A stretch of 64,000 bases of DNA, from positions 74,488 through 138,487 of the forward strand of contig JAJDWA010000040.1 in assembly GCA_022825825.1 (NCBI GenBank). The letters run 5' to 3'. Positions 25,356 through 34,404 of the stretch are shown here, piece by piece. Position 1 is the first letter of the stretch. Each line of letters opens with the position of its first letter. Made by a program: the position numbers and the translations under genes. This DNA comes from Candidatus Poribacteria bacterium. Lineage in GTDB: Bacteria > Poribacteria > WGA-4E > WGA-3G. Below the pieces are notes generated by a model that worked only from the letters and a program-made list of their open reading frames with translations, ran no database searches and was not told the DNA's origin.

Positions 25356-26856
25356 GTATTTCGTCCTTATGTAGTTGGATATAATATATTATGCCGATGA
25401 TAAACCAGAAAAGCAATATTGAACGGTGATGAAATATATAATCTACTGTGCCGTAGGTAAGCACAGAGATCAAAAATCCGCTTCCACCGATAAACGCCCC
25501 CATGTTCCAAAAAAGTCCTTCAATATCCATTATAGAACGGATTGCCCAAATCCGCTTCCAAATTAGACCGACGATCCATAAAAACAGGAATAGAGAAGGG
25601 ATACCGTGTTCAACTGCGATATGCAGATAGATGTTGTGGGCATGATAAGGGACATCGGACAGATCAGGCGGTGCGTTCAATTGTGCTTCATGGCGAAACC
25701 TACCTAATCCAATGCCAGTAATAGGATATTTCTGAATGAGTTCAAGTGAGGTGCGCCACCACTGTGGGCGTTCTCCCATAAAACCTGCAGGTTGCACTAT
25801 CATAGTGTTGAAACGTGTCTTAATATGCTGAGGCATCAGAAATACGCAGACACCTAAAATCGTTATTATTAGGGTGCCCCCTATCAACACATGTTTCAAA
25901 GAACCACCACCTGATAACTTACTCACAACTAAGTAAATACCGATACATACTGTTGCAATAGTAACACTCACCCATGCGCCACGCGTGAGCGTTAACGCCA
26001 GATTCGTCAACATCATGACAACAAGAATACCGAGAACAAAGATTATCCATATTCCATCCTTCTGTTTACGTAGTGATTGCCAACTTGCAACAAAATAACC
26101 GATTACATAAGGGAGACTGAGCGCAAGGTATGCGCCAAGGTAATTCGGTGCCTTGAAAGTGCCTGCAAGACGTTGTTCAATCATGTACACTATAAGATGT
26201 GTTTCGTCTTTTTGGACTATGTAGCGTCTGTTCCGTGCTAAGTCATCAATCCGCCATTCATCAGGTTTTTTTGACTGTAAGATAGACGCACTCTGGGAAA
26301 GTGGGATATTGATTTGTCTTAATTCGCCACGTAATTCATCTGAAAAACCTTCGCCTACCGAAAATTCCCTCTGATATTCTAATCCGACTTGTCCCATCAA
26401 ACTGTGTGCTAAACCCTCATCATTTACGTAGGACCAGATACCAAGTGTTGAACTGATTCCAGCGGCAACAAAAAACGCGATCAGAACATGACGCCACCGA
26501 ATTCCCAAACGGCTATGGATAACCGCATAAAAAAGTAGAATTGCACGAAGCAACTTCCAAAAATAGCCGAAACTACTACTCGCAAAATGCGGCGCAAGTA
26601 TGGATGCCACTAACGCCAATCCTAAAAATAGCACAATGGGAATATCAAGAGGAGTCCGACACCAATTGCGTTTCCGCTCTAAGATCGTCCGTCCCACCCA
26701 TCCGAATAGAATAAGTGACATTCCTATATTTAGGAACAGCGGTGAATAATCAAATGGAAGTGATAGGACAAAAATTATAAATCCGATATAGGTAGCGAAA
26801 TCGAAGATTTTTGTTAACGTTGAATTTAATGCAGAAGAAGGTTTTAATTTTAACAT
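25330..26856 (-). CDS. O-antigen ligase/polymerase (Wzy_C family) membrane protein
   Basis: 508 residues with about 11-12 hydrophobic segments. The diagnostic periplasmic loop is at about 355-400: GERPQWWRTSLELIQKYPITGIGLGRFRHEA followed by PYHAHNIYLHIAVEHGIPSLFLFLW, which carries the conserved Arg and His of O-antigen ligases. Such proteins join or polymerise lipid-linked glycans at the periplasmic side of the inner membrane. A large extra loop at about 150-225 is hydrophilic and not typical. Glycosyltransferases are not adjacent; a GT4 gene is 15 kb away. The gene overlaps the deoxyhypusine-synthase-like gene by 26 bases. Confidence 0.88.
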   Translation of the reverse strand: MLKLKPSSALNSTLTKIFDFATYIGFIIFVLSLPFDYSPLFLNIGMSLILFGWVGRTILERKRNWCRTPLDIPIVLFLGLALVASILAPHFASSSFGYFWKLLRAILLFYAVIHSRLGIRWRHVLIAFFVAAGISSTLGIWSYVNDEGLAHSLMGQVGLEYQREFSVGEGFSDELRGELRQINIPLSQSASILQSKKPDEWRIDDLARNRRYIVQKDETHLIVYMIEQRLAGTFKAPNYLGAYLALSLPYVIGYFVASWQSLRKQKDGIWIIFVLGILVVMMLTNLALTLTRGAWVSVTIATVCIGIYLVVSKLSGGGSLKHVLIGGTLIITILGVCVFLMPQHIKTRFNTMIVQPAGFMGERPQWWRTSLELIQKYPITGIGLGRFRHEAQLNAPPDLSDVPYHAHNIYLHIAVEHGIPSLFLFLWIVGLIWKRIWAIRSIMDIEGLFWNMGAFIGGSGFLISVLTYGTVDYIFHHRSILLFWFIIGIIYYIQLHKDEIHEKRLETD

Positions 26857-27260
26857 AAATATTGTTCCGTGTATTATACCAAATTAACCTGAGGGGTGTG
26901 CATAATTATTTGGTGCTTCTACACAGACAGGAACAGACTTCAGGTCTACTGCCATTTATCCTTGTCCCGCAAACTGTCCGAAGATTAATTTTTAAATTCG
27001 GTCCTTTCCTATCTGCACAAAGCAGGGGACGCCAAATCAACCGTCCGAATCATGTAGAATGCGCGTTTGGTATTCTACATGATTCCGCGTGTGGTCCTCT
27101 GCATTGGTTTGGGAAACCGCATCTACCGGGTTTGAGAAATTAGAATTACCGATAATTTGTAGGAGGGAACTCCCGATTCCCGAATATCAAAGTGTTTCGT
27201 CGCGATTCGGAGATCACTCGGACAGAAGATGTGTAAACATATTTTTAGATTTTACTATAA
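26857..27260. repeat. Repeat-rich gene-free stretch ending in a MITE right terminus
   Basis: Contains the inverted repeat CATGTAGAAT/ATTCTACATG (about 27053-27085), GGAAACCGCATCTACCGGG, and at 27238-27260 the MITE right end TATTTTTAGATTTTACTATA. The matching left end was not found, so the element is truncated or composite. ORFs here (26862-27143, 27089-27397) look non-coding. Confidence 0.6.
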
Positions 27261-27592
27261 ACGCAATGGCACGGCACAACGTTTCATTTTTACAGAGGCA
27301 CTTGCGGGATGGCGATATGTGTCTGTGCGTGAGTGTCGCACAGCAACGGATTGGGTGGAGGGAGTTCGGGTCTTATTGGATGAGGTGTCTCCGTTAGCAA
27401 AGCGTGTGGTTTTAGGCTGTGATAACTTGGATACGCATAGTCTTTTGTCGTTGTCCAAAACATTTGGAGCGGAGGAAGCAGAGAGACAAAACCTGGGAGA
27501 CAAGACGTAATAGTGAAGCGAAGCAAGTAGACTGGCACTTCACAACGGATGATGCGCGCATCCGATTAAAACGCTTATACCCGCAATATTAG
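27256..27592 (+). pseudogene. Decayed IS630-family transposase
   Basis: Frame 1 from 27256 reads YKRNGTAQRFIFTEALAGWR, then RTATDWVEGVRVLLDEV and VVLGCDNLDTHSLLSLSKTF, the central DDE region of IS630-type transposases including the second catalytic Asp (D-N-L-x-T-H). After GAEEAER the frame shifts. From 27491 frame 2 reads TWETRRNSEAKQVDWHFTTD then DARIRLKRLYPQY and a stop, the normal C-terminus. The segment with the third catalytic acid (W-L-N-x-A-E type) is deleted and the N-terminal third is missing. The left boundary coincides with the end of a MITE terminus. Non-functional remnant. Confidence 0.85.
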
Positions 27593-27634
27593 AATGGACA
27601 GACTAATAAGTTAAAAACAAACAGAGCCATCATT

Positions 27635-29242
27635 CTAATCCCGCACAACTGACACCGAAGTGCCATCCTTAAGCTGATGCTGATCATCTGCTATCACCCG
27701 CGTTGTTTGTGCAAGACGTGAACTCACTTCTATTTCGCTACCGTATATGCCGCCAACGTTTATCTGTTTTAGGCGTGCCACATCTTTTTCAACGACAAAA
27801 ATGTTTCCTTTTCCATTCTGAATTTGCAGCACAGCACGACGCGGTAGCAATAAGACATTTTTCCGCTCACCCGTTTTGATGGAGATAGTGATCGATGTCC
27901 CCGGTTTTAATGCGCTATTGTCAACTGGGGCAGGAGAACCGTTTTCAACGTTCATTCCTACAGAATTACGTAGCGTGGCATGAACAACAACCGTATTTTC
28001 TCCCTGTTTAACAGTGGGACTTATAAAATCAATTGTCCCGATAATGTTTTGAATGCCGGATGCCGTTGAGATAAGCACCATATTTCCGTTCTTAATTCGG
28101 TTTATATCGCTAACAGGTACCGTCCAAACCGCTTTGAGAACATCTACGGCAACAACCGTATACACAGGTTGGCCGGAAGAAGCGGCGGTTTTGGCATAGT
28201 CTCCGAGTTCATGGTGACGCTGCGCAATAACACCATCAATAGGGGAAATAATCGCTGCCTGATTCACCTGTTCCCGTGCAAGCTTCAGTTGTTCCTCTGC
28301 TTCACTGACTGCAGATTTCGCGATTGCAATTTCGCGTTCCCATGCTTTTGCATCCACAAGTTTTTGGGCAGTAACAAGATTCGCTTTCGCTTGCGTAATT
28401 TTAGATTCAGCTGCAGCGATTTCACGCTCCCATCCTTTGCTCTCAACTATTTTCTGTGCAACAACTAATTCTGCTTTTGCTTTCTCCACAGCAAGTTGGG
28501 CTGAACCATCTTTAAACTGATTTGCTGCGGCAACTGCCTCTTCATATCGGCTTTTCCCCAGTTTGTAGCGCGTTTCTGATGATTCAAACGCGCTATCACT
28601 GATAAGTTCTTTTTCGTGAAGTTCTTTATCCCTGTCAAAATCTGAAGTTGTTTTGGTAAACTCTGCTTTTGCCCGTTCCAGGCCCTGCTCTGAACTAATT
28701 TTCGATCGTTCTAAGTTTGACTTAGCAACTTTGAGGCTGGATTCCGCTTGTAATAACGTATTACGAATCCGGATCTCAGCGAGTGATTTTGTTTCTTCAA
28801 GTTTTGCCTTCGCCTCCGCAACTGCTTCTTTCGCTGTCACAAGTTGCGTTTCAACGCGCGTCTGTGCGTTTGCTTCTGTCGTTGTGAGTTGCGACTTTGC
28901 AACGCTTAATGTAACTTCAGCTTTTATTGCGGCGATGCTTGCTTCACGCGCACTGCTCTGGGCAAGCATATCCCCTTTTGCTACCTTTTGTCCTGCTTCC
29001 GCACTGAGCGCAACGATTTTACCTGGAATGTTAGCAAACACTTTAACTTCGGCACGTGGTTGTAAAAATCCGTTGTAACTCTTTTCTGAGACGATTGTAA
29101 CACGTCGGGGTGTTTCAACTTGGACAGCTATTGATTGTTCTGTCTCTGTTGGTGGTTCTGTTTCTTGGGAAATCACATTGCCCGCGATGAAACATAGAAA
29201 AAATGTAACAATCAATATTACGCCTATAAATTTCGGTTTCAA
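27635..29242 (-). CDS. Periplasmic membrane fusion protein (HlyD/RND adaptor family), long coiled coil
   Basis: 535 residues. Signal peptide (GVILIVTFFLCFIAGNVIS). The lipoyl-like half is seen at GFLQPRAEVKVFANIPGKIV and ALSAEAGQKVAKGDMLAQ, returning at AAIISPIDGVIAQRHHELGD. Between them lies an unusually long alanine/glutamate-rich coiled coil (about 95-320) with two tandem 30-residue copies containing A-Q-K-x-V-x-x-K-x-W-E-R-E-I-A. A beta-barrel (VWTVPVSDINRIKNGNMVLI) and membrane-proximal domain close the chain. Adaptors link inner-membrane pumps to outer-membrane channels, but no pump or TolC-like gene is adjacent, so it is an orphan here. Start is TTG with an excellent TTAGGAGGT eight bases upstream. 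Confidence 0.87.
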   Translation of the reverse strand: MKPKFIGVILIVTFFLCFIAGNVISQETEPPTETEQSIAVQVETPRRVTIVSEKSYNGFLQPRAEVKVFANIPGKIVALSAEAGQKVAKGDMLAQSSAREASIAAIKAEVTLSVAKSQLTTTEANAQTRVETQLVTAKEAVAEAKAKLEETKSLAEIRIRNTLLQAESSLKVAKSNLERSKISSEQGLERAKAEFTKTTSDFDRDKELHEKELISDSAFESSETRYKLGKSRYEEAVAAANQFKDGSAQLAVEKAKAELVVAQKIVESKGWEREIAAAESKITQAKANLVTAQKLVDAKAWEREIAIAKSAVSEAEEQLKLAREQVNQAAIISPIDGVIAQRHHELGDYAKTAASSGQPVYTVVAVDVLKAVWTVPVSDINRIKNGNMVLISTASGIQNIIGTIDFISPTVKQGENTVVVHATLRNSVGMNVENGSPAPVDNSALKPGTSITISIKTGERKNVLLLPRRAVLQIQNGKGNIFVVEKDVARLKQINVGGIYGSEIEVSSRLAQTTRVIADDQHQLKDGTSVSVVRD

Positions 29243-29313
29243 TACTGTTACCTCCTAACAGAAAAATAAAGGTTTGATAATAAAGAACGTTTTCTTGATC
29301 TTTATCAAAAACA

Positions 29314-29853
29314 TTAGCTGGATTTAAGTTTATCCTTAAAGTCCTTTGTAAACTTTTTCATCTTCGGGTGAATTACAAATTGACAGTACGGTTGTTTCGG
29401 ATTCAACTGAAAATAGTTTTGGTGATAGTCTTCAGCCGGATAGAAAACATCAATTTCGGTAATCTCAGTGACAATCGGATCGTCCCACATCCCAGATTTA
29501 TCCATCTTTGCTTTAGATTCTTCAGCAATACTCCGTTGTGCTTCAGCATGGTAGAAGATCGCAGAACGATACTGTGTGCCGACATCGTTTCCTTGCTGAT
29601 TTAATGTTGTCGGATCGTGTGTGTGCCAGAAAACTTCCAACAGTTCTTGAAAAGAAATCACTTCTGGGTCAAATTCTATTTGCGCCACCTCTGCGTGTCC
29701 GGTCATCCCTTCACAGACAGCGCGATAACTTGGATTTACAGTCGTGCCACCTGTATAACCTGAGACAACTTTATGAACGCCTTCCAACTGTTGAAAAACT
29801 GCTTCAACACACCAAAAACAGCCCGCACCAAATGTTGCAGTTTCTAATTGCAT
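29314..29853 (-). CDS. msrA: Peptide-methionine (S)-S-oxide reductase
   Basis: 179 residues from the chosen ATG (MQLETATFGAGCFWCVEAVF); the longer frame would need an ATT start. GCFWC holds the nucleophilic Cys of MsrA; YTGGTTVNPSYRAVCEGMTGHAE, HDPTTLNQQGNDVGTQYRS and EDYHQNYF complete the active site. The resolving Cys is probably in QPYCQFVIHPK. The enzyme repairs oxidised methionine using thioredoxin. It lacks an MsrB partner or fusion. The downstream membrane-fusion gene is 71 bases away on the same strand. Confidence 0.96.
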   Translation of the reverse strand: MQLETATFGAGCFWCVEAVFQQLEGVHKVVSGYTGGTTVNPSYRAVCEGMTGHAEVAQIEFDPEVISFQELLEVFWHTHDPTTLNQQGNDVGTQYRSAIFYHAEAQRSIAEESKAKMDKSGMWDDPIVTEITEIDVFYPAEDYHQNYFQLNPKQPYCQFVIHPKMKKFTKDFKDKLKSS

Positions 29854-30010
29854 CTCTTTTATACGGTTTCCACACGTTGGTGAATACCGCAATGCTCCTA
29901 TAAGCTCGAAAATTCTTACTTGATGTGAAAGTATGATACCACAAGTTCACGAGTTATGCAACTTGCTTAATCAGGACGGATGCATTCCCCCTTGAATGAA
30001 GATTAATTTA

Positions 30011-30176
30011 TTATAGTGAAACCAATAATTATTTGGACACTACGGTAGGTGCGATTTCCTAATTGCACCCGATGGGTCTGGGAAATGGGTATGTCAGAAT
30101 ACGCGTATGGTATTCTGAATTGGTTAGGAAACCGCACCTACCAGAGAGGGACACATATTTTTAGGTTTCACTATAA
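30011..30176. mobile_element. MITE-like element with TATAGTGAAACC terminal inverted repeats
   Basis: Left end TATAGTGAAACC, right end ATTTTTAGGTTTCACTATA, about 166 bases with no ORF of its own. Inside are GGTAGGTGCGATTTCC/TAATTGCACC, GGGTATGTCAGAATACGC, GGTATTCTG and GGTTAGGAAACCGCACCTACC. The TA termini fit insertion at TA dinucleotides as in IS630/Tc1-mariner elements (inference). It lies 14 bases beyond the 3' end of the dehydrogenase gene. Confidence 0.75.
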
Positions 30177-30190
30177 ACGACTTGATGTAA

Positions 30191-31108
30191 TTAACTCACT
30201 TCTGTTCCAGACATCTGCTCCAATGCAAGCAGCAAAGCTTGTGTGCCTAAGCGCCCATGTCCCTGCGCTTGCACTGCAGTATAAAGCTGATGTACCAATG
30301 CCAACCCTGGAAGACTCAGATTCATTTTTCTTGCCTCATCCAAAGCGATACTCATATCTTTGATAAAGTGTTCTACAAAGAACCCTGGATCAAAGTCACG
30401 CTTTAGGACACGCGGTGCTAAATTGTCTAACGACCAACACGCAGCTGCCCCGCCACTAATTGACGATAGCATTGTTTCCAGGTCCAAACCCGCTTTGTGC
30501 CCATAGATTAGACCTTCACATACGCCAATCATCGTGCCAGAGATAGTAATCTGGTTACACATTTTGGTATGCTGCCCAGCACCAGCACCCCCTTGGTGCA
30601 CAATGTTTTTCCCCATAGCGGAGAAGAGCGGCATAATGGCTTGTACTGCTGAATCGTCACCCCCAACCATAATAGAAAGACGCGCTTCACGCGCGCCCAC
30701 ATCTCCACCTGAAACCGGTGCATCCACAGAAGCGACACCATGTTCTTTAGCTTCAGCGTAAATCTCTTGGGCGAGAGACGGTTCAGTTGTCGTCATATCA
30801 ACAATGATGCTTCCGGCTTTTGCCCCTTTCAGAATACCGCTATCGCCCAGATATACCTCACGTACATCAGGTGGAAACCCAACGATAGTAAATATCACAT
30901 CCGAAGCAGCTGCGACTTCGCTCGATGAATCTGCCCACGCTGCACCAGCATCAATCAAAGGTTGTGCCTTAGCCTGCGTGCGGTTGTAGACAGTCGTTCC
31001 GTATCCAAGGTCCATCAGATGTTGACACATCCAACGTCCCATCACACCAGTCCCAATCCAACCAAGTTTTGTTGTTTTGGGATCAATTTTTTCAATATTA
31101 TTTGCCAT
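30191..31108 (-). CDS. NAD-dependent 3-hydroxyisobutyrate/tartronate-semialdehyde dehydrogenase family protein
   Basis: 305 residues from ATG 31108, which has GAAAGGAAA upstream; the longer frame adds 21 unlikely residues. Rossmann start [19 protein letters not shown], then [29 protein letters not shown] and [14 protein letters not shown]. The substrate motif reads [15 protein letters not shown], and the catalytic Lys is in [10 protein letters not shown] helical C-terminal dimerisation domain follows. The family oxidises 3-hydroxy acids such as 3-hydroxyisobutyrate, glycerate or tartronate semialdehyde. Substrate not determinable, though nearby sugar-acid enzymes favour a carbohydrate-derived hydroxy acid. 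Confidence 0.92.
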   Translation of the reverse strand: MANNIEKIDPKTTKLGWIGTGVMGRWMCQHLMDLGYGTTVYNRTQAKAQPLIDAGAAWADSSSEVAAASDVIFTIVGFPPDVREVYLGDSGILKGAKAGSIIVDMTTTEPSLAQEIYAEAKEHGVASVDAPVSGGDVGAREARLSIMVGGDDSAVQAIMPLFSAMGKNIVHQGGAGAGQHTKMCNQITISGTMIGVCEGLIYGHKAGLDLETMLSSISGGAAACWSLDNLAPRVLKRDFDPGFFVEHFIKDMSIALDEARKMNLSLPGLALVHQLYTAVQAQGHGRLGTQALLLALEQMSGTEVS

Positions 31109-31201
31109 GATTTTCCTTTCGGACAGAGTGCCATGATTATCAACTGTCGGCAAAGAACCTAAGGAAGACACACTCTTTGCAGATAACCGACAACCATTCT
31201 C

Positions 31202-32323
31202 TCAGTTATGTCCTTTTTTATTTTTCCTCTCTGGGTGAGCTTGCACCTGCGGGGCAGCGTCTTCGGCTACGCCCGATTTACTGATTTTGAAATCCTTTGC
31301 CAATTGTAAACTAATTACAATTCCACCAATAACGGCTGAACAGTAGACGGTAAAAAATCGCGTCAACAAAACAAACGGAGTAATAAATTTTCCACCTATA
31401 AGACTTTTCATTAATAAACTTGTTGTACCCTCTGCAAATCCGCTTGCACCAGGCGTTGGCATAAACAGAACAACAAAGTTCAGCAGCATGCCAACAATAC
31501 CGAGGTCCCATAGGGACACATTTTCGTTAAATGCTTTTACTATAAAGTAGCTGCCAATAATTCGAGCGCTGAAGAAGCCACACGTAAGCACCAGACTAAG
31601 CACACAAGTCCATTTATGATGGCGTAGAAGCTTAGTCGCAAAAGTTTTGTGTTCAGTGATGAGTTGCTCTACTTTCGACGTCGCACGCTTTAAGAAAGGC
31701 GCAACGGATTTAAACTTTCGGCCTACAGCATTGCAAAGCCAATTAAATATACGGAGAACAATTTCCGGCTTGAATAGCAACAGTAAAAATGTTGTAAATA
31801 CCAACCCGAATATCACAAACCCCAACAAACTTATCAACGTGGTCTCTTCCGGTAGAGAACTCGGATCTAATAACAAAATACCAGCGGCGGAAAAGATGAG
31901 GATGACCAAGGTAGAGAGGAAGGCAACGATACCTGCTGTGATGGCGCCTGACAGCGGAACACCGGATCGAGAGTAAATATACAGATGACCAACTCCGCCA
32001 GTTTGGAACGGCGTGATAGCAGATACACAAAGTGTTGCTAAAAGTGCCCTGAAGCTATCGCGAAATCTAATTGTTGGAGTTACTAACCGTACGAAAATAT
32101 GGAATCGGAGTCCCGCGCACAACCAATCTATGAACATGCATACGCACGTGGCAATCAGAAATTTATATCGCATCTGCAGAAAGACCTGTTTTAAATCTTC
32201 TGCACCGCTTTTTATATCTTGTGTACCACTCCATACAAAACTTAGCAATAACCCGGCAAGCGTAAATAACGTAAAAAGGATAACACCGCGAATCATATTT
32301 TCGCGGCTCATAGGGGCTTGCAT
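31202..32323 (-). CDS. Lysylphosphatidylglycerol synthase/UPF0104-type integral membrane protein
   Basis: 373 residues with about eight membrane segments. Family signatures: LLATLCVSAITPFQTGGVGHLYIYSRSGV with the conserved Gly-Gly pair in the middle and FMPTPGASGFAEGTTSLLMK near the C-terminus, typical of the flippase-like membrane domain of MprF and of stand-alone UPF0104 proteins. It probably moves or binds a lipid-linked substrate. There is no aminoacyl-transferase domain, so lysylation itself is not implied. The end is basic (HPERKNKKGHN). It lies 57 bases behind nadC on the same strand. Confidence 0.85.
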   Translation of the reverse strand: MQAPMSRENMIRGVILFTLFTLAGLLLSFVWSGTQDIKSGAEDLKQVFLQMRYKFLIATCVCMFIDWLCAGLRFHIFVRLVTPTIRFRDSFRALLATLCVSAITPFQTGGVGHLYIYSRSGVPLSGAITAGIVAFLSTLVILIFSAAGILLLDPSSLPEETTLISLLGFVIFGLVFTTFLLLLFKPEIVLRIFNWLCNAVGRKFKSVAPFLKRATSKVEQLITEHKTFATKLLRHHKWTCVLSLVLTCGFFSARIIGSYFIVKAFNENVSLWDLGIVGMLLNFVVLFMPTPGASGFAEGTTSLLMKSLIGGKFITPFVLLTRFFTVYCSAVIGGIVISLQLAKDFKISKSGVAEDAAPQVQAHPERKNKKGHN

Positions 32324-32380
32324 TACTAATTATTATCCTTTGTTCTACAGCCTATGGAGTAGTTTTCAATTGTGAACATT

Positions 32381-33226
32381 CTATCCCCTGTCCAGCGTTA
32401 ACTTTAAACTGATGTCCAGCGGCATTGCTGAATGTGTTAAAGCACCAACTGAAATGAGGTCAACACCGGTAGCTGCCACAGCCTGCACACGTTCCAAAGT
32501 AATCCCTCCTGAGGCTTCAGTAACTGCGAGATTACCAACCAATTGGGCAACTTGTTGCATCATGTCAAGTGACATATTATCTAAAAGTAAAATGTCAACT
32601 CCCGCATCAAGTGCTTCGTTAGCTTGTTCAATTGTTTCTACTTCTACCTCGATTTTTACGGTGTGTGGAGCAGTTTCTCTTGCACGTTGAATGGCATTAC
32701 GAATCCCCTCAGCAGCGACAATGTGGTTATCCTTAATTAGTATGCCATCGTAAAGCCCAAAGCGATGGTTGTGTCCACCACCGACGCGGACTGCGTCCTT
32801 CTGAAGTGCCCGCCAACCTGGCGTTGTTTTGCGTGTGTCAACAATTTTGACATCGTAGCCTGCGACCGCTTTAACAAACTGTGATGTTAACGTTGCTACG
32901 CCTGAAAGTCGTTGTAGGAAGTTAAGAGCGACCCGTTCACCAGTTAGAATTGTCTTGGCACTGCCTTGAATCTCAGCAATAGGCGTCCCAGCAGTAACTA
33001 CATCACCATCATTAACAAAAGCACGAAATGTCAACTTCCCATCTAATTTTGCAAATACCCGTTCAGCTACAAGCAGTCCTGCGACAACACCTCCACTTTT
33101 TGCAAGCAGAGTGCCTATACCTTTTTGATATAACGACACTGTTGCTTCTGTCGTTATATCACCTATACCGATGTCTTCTTCAAAGGATAGTTCTATTAAG
33201 GGATCTAATGCGCGCAGGTTAAGCAT
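32381..33226 (-). CDS. nadC: Nicotinate-nucleotide pyrophosphorylase (carboxylating)
   Basis: 281 residues, standard length. Motifs: EDIGIGDITTEAT at the N-terminus, LNFLQRLSGVATLT, DTRKTTPGWRALQKDAVRVGGG with the phosphate/quinolinate-binding Arg and Lys, HNHRFGLYDGILIKDNHI and DILLLDNMS. It converts quinolinate and PRPP to nicotinate mononucleotide, CO2 and pyrophosphate in de novo NAD synthesis. NadA and NadB are not in the window. A nicotinamidase-like gene lies 10 kb away. First gene of a likely transcript with the flippase-like gene. Confidence 0.97.
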   Translation of the reverse strand: MLNLRALDPLIELSFEEDIGIGDITTEATVSLYQKGIGTLLAKSGGVVAGLLVAERVFAKLDGKLTFRAFVNDGDVVTAGTPIAEIQGSAKTILTGERVALNFLQRLSGVATLTSQFVKAVAGYDVKIVDTRKTTPGWRALQKDAVRVGGGHNHRFGLYDGILIKDNHIVAAEGIRNAIQRARETAPHTVKIEVEVETIEQANEALDAGVDILLLDNMSLDMMQQVAQLVGNLAVTEASGGITLERVQAVAATGVDLISVGALTHSAMPLDISLKLTLDRG

Positions 33227-33337
33227 TTATTATTCTATGGGATGTATAAGATATTTCTAAACTCAGCATAATTGTTGTTCTGTTCATTTGAAATCATCCC
33301 TAATACTCGATTATCTCACCGTTGATATTTTTTAATA

Positions 33338-33358
33338 GGCGCGGTTTGAAACCGCGCC
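33338..33358. terminator. GC-rich hairpin downstream of the sugar isomerase gene
   Basis: GGCGCGGTTT and AAACCGCGCC around one central base, 21 bases after the stop of the minus-strand gene. Same hairpin family as at 647 and 52362. Confidence 0.55.
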
Positions 33359-33378
33359 ATTTCTCCTCTGGAAAATTT

Positions 33379-34290
33379 TTAATACCGTTCTAAATAGGGG
33401 GTAAGGAATTTCTTAGCGTCTTCCGTAACATCCCAGGCATTCGGCCAAAAACAGAGATCAATTGAGAACCATTCCCCATCATATCCAGTTTCATCCATAA
33501 TGACAGGAATGATTGCATCAAAGTCCAGTACACCATCCCCGAAGGGTGCGTGCGTACTGGTATGGTCATCATGCAGCGTGTTGTCGGAGTCAATCAGGTG
33601 AAAATGACCGATCTCCCCTTTGAGTTGCCGTGCAAGTTCAATCACGCCATTATCGCCAAGCGTCTCTTTTTCACCTACCTGTCGTGACCCAACAGTCGCA
33701 CACATCTGCGCGTGACATGTATCAAACATCACCTTGAAATTCGGGTGATCCACTGCCTTTGGTAAATTAATAATGTCGCTCGGTTTATTAAACATGAATC
33801 CGGGTTCAAATTCCCAGAGCATTAGCACGCCGTGGTCCTCTGCGACTTGGGCACAGCGTCTCCAGAGGGAAACAATCCGATCCCATGCTACCTCACGTTC
33901 AACACCTGGGTCTGTTTCAGCATCGGTAACAGTGTCTACACGAATCGAAGGCGATCCGAGATCAAGGGCGAGTTGGAGATTCTCTTTGAATAATTTAAAG
34001 TACTTATCGTCCTCTTGTGCTTCGTCAGTTGCCGGACCAGGGTGCGACCAAAAATCTGCTGCTAAGCCAGATACTTCTAAGCCGTAGTAGCTAATCAACC
34101 CTTTTACAGCATCTCGATCACTTTTCATCGGATAATCGTTGATGTCAATATGCGGTTTAAATGCACCGATCTCTATTCCATCAAATTCCAATTCTCCGAG
34201 CCGTTTGACGACATCATCAAACGGGACGGGGTTATCTTCATAAGGTCCAAACGCGTAAGCCCAACTTCCAATTGACAATTTTTTTGCCAT
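33379..34290 (-). CDS. Sugar phosphate isomerase/epimerase (xylose-isomerase-like TIM barrel)
   Basis: 303 residues. Begins LSIGSWAYAFGPYED and has the barrel strand order of the AP endonuclease 2/xylose isomerase-like superfamily. Likely metal ligands are visible: Glu in VLMLWEFEPGF, Asp and His in KVMFDTCHAQM, His in IGHFHLIDSD and Glu in GEWFSIDL. Cytoplasmic; it interconverts ketoses, aldoses or epimers. It begins with ATG and a strong GGAGGAAA. The usual company of such proteins (Gfo/Idh/MocA, PhyH, hydroxyacid dehydrogenases) is present in this window but not in the same operon. Confidence 0.88.
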   Translation of the reverse strand: MAKKLSIGSWAYAFGPYEDNPVPFDDVVKRLGELEFDGIEIGAFKPHIDINDYPMKSDRDAVKGLISYYGLEVSGLAADFWSHPGPATDEAQEDDKYFKLFKENLQLALDLGSPSIRVDTVTDAETDPGVEREVAWDRIVSLWRRCAQVAEDHGVLMLWEFEPGFMFNKPSDIINLPKAVDHPNFKVMFDTCHAQMCATVGSRQVGEKETLGDNGVIELARQLKGEIGHFHLIDSDNTLHDDHTSTHAPFGDGVLDFDAIIPVIMDETGYDGEWFSIDLCFWPNAWDVTEDAKKFLTPYLERY

Positions 34291-34404
34291 GTTTTCCTCC
34301 TAATAGGAATAATTTTTAAGAAATTTACTAAAGTTGACACCAACATTCCGATTTATGAACAACTTTAGACCTTTTGACTTCCTACCTAAGTATAGGTTAT
34401 GTTC

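Noticed and set aside
26862..27397. Overlapping ORFs of 93-102 codons upstream of the transposase remnant
   Set aside because: They run through palindromic repeats and the MITE end; only the frame from 27256 shows transposase similarity.
31202..32323. Annotating the membrane protein as MprF lysyltransferase
   Set aside because: The aminoacyl-transferase domain is absent and only the flippase-like membrane domain is seen.
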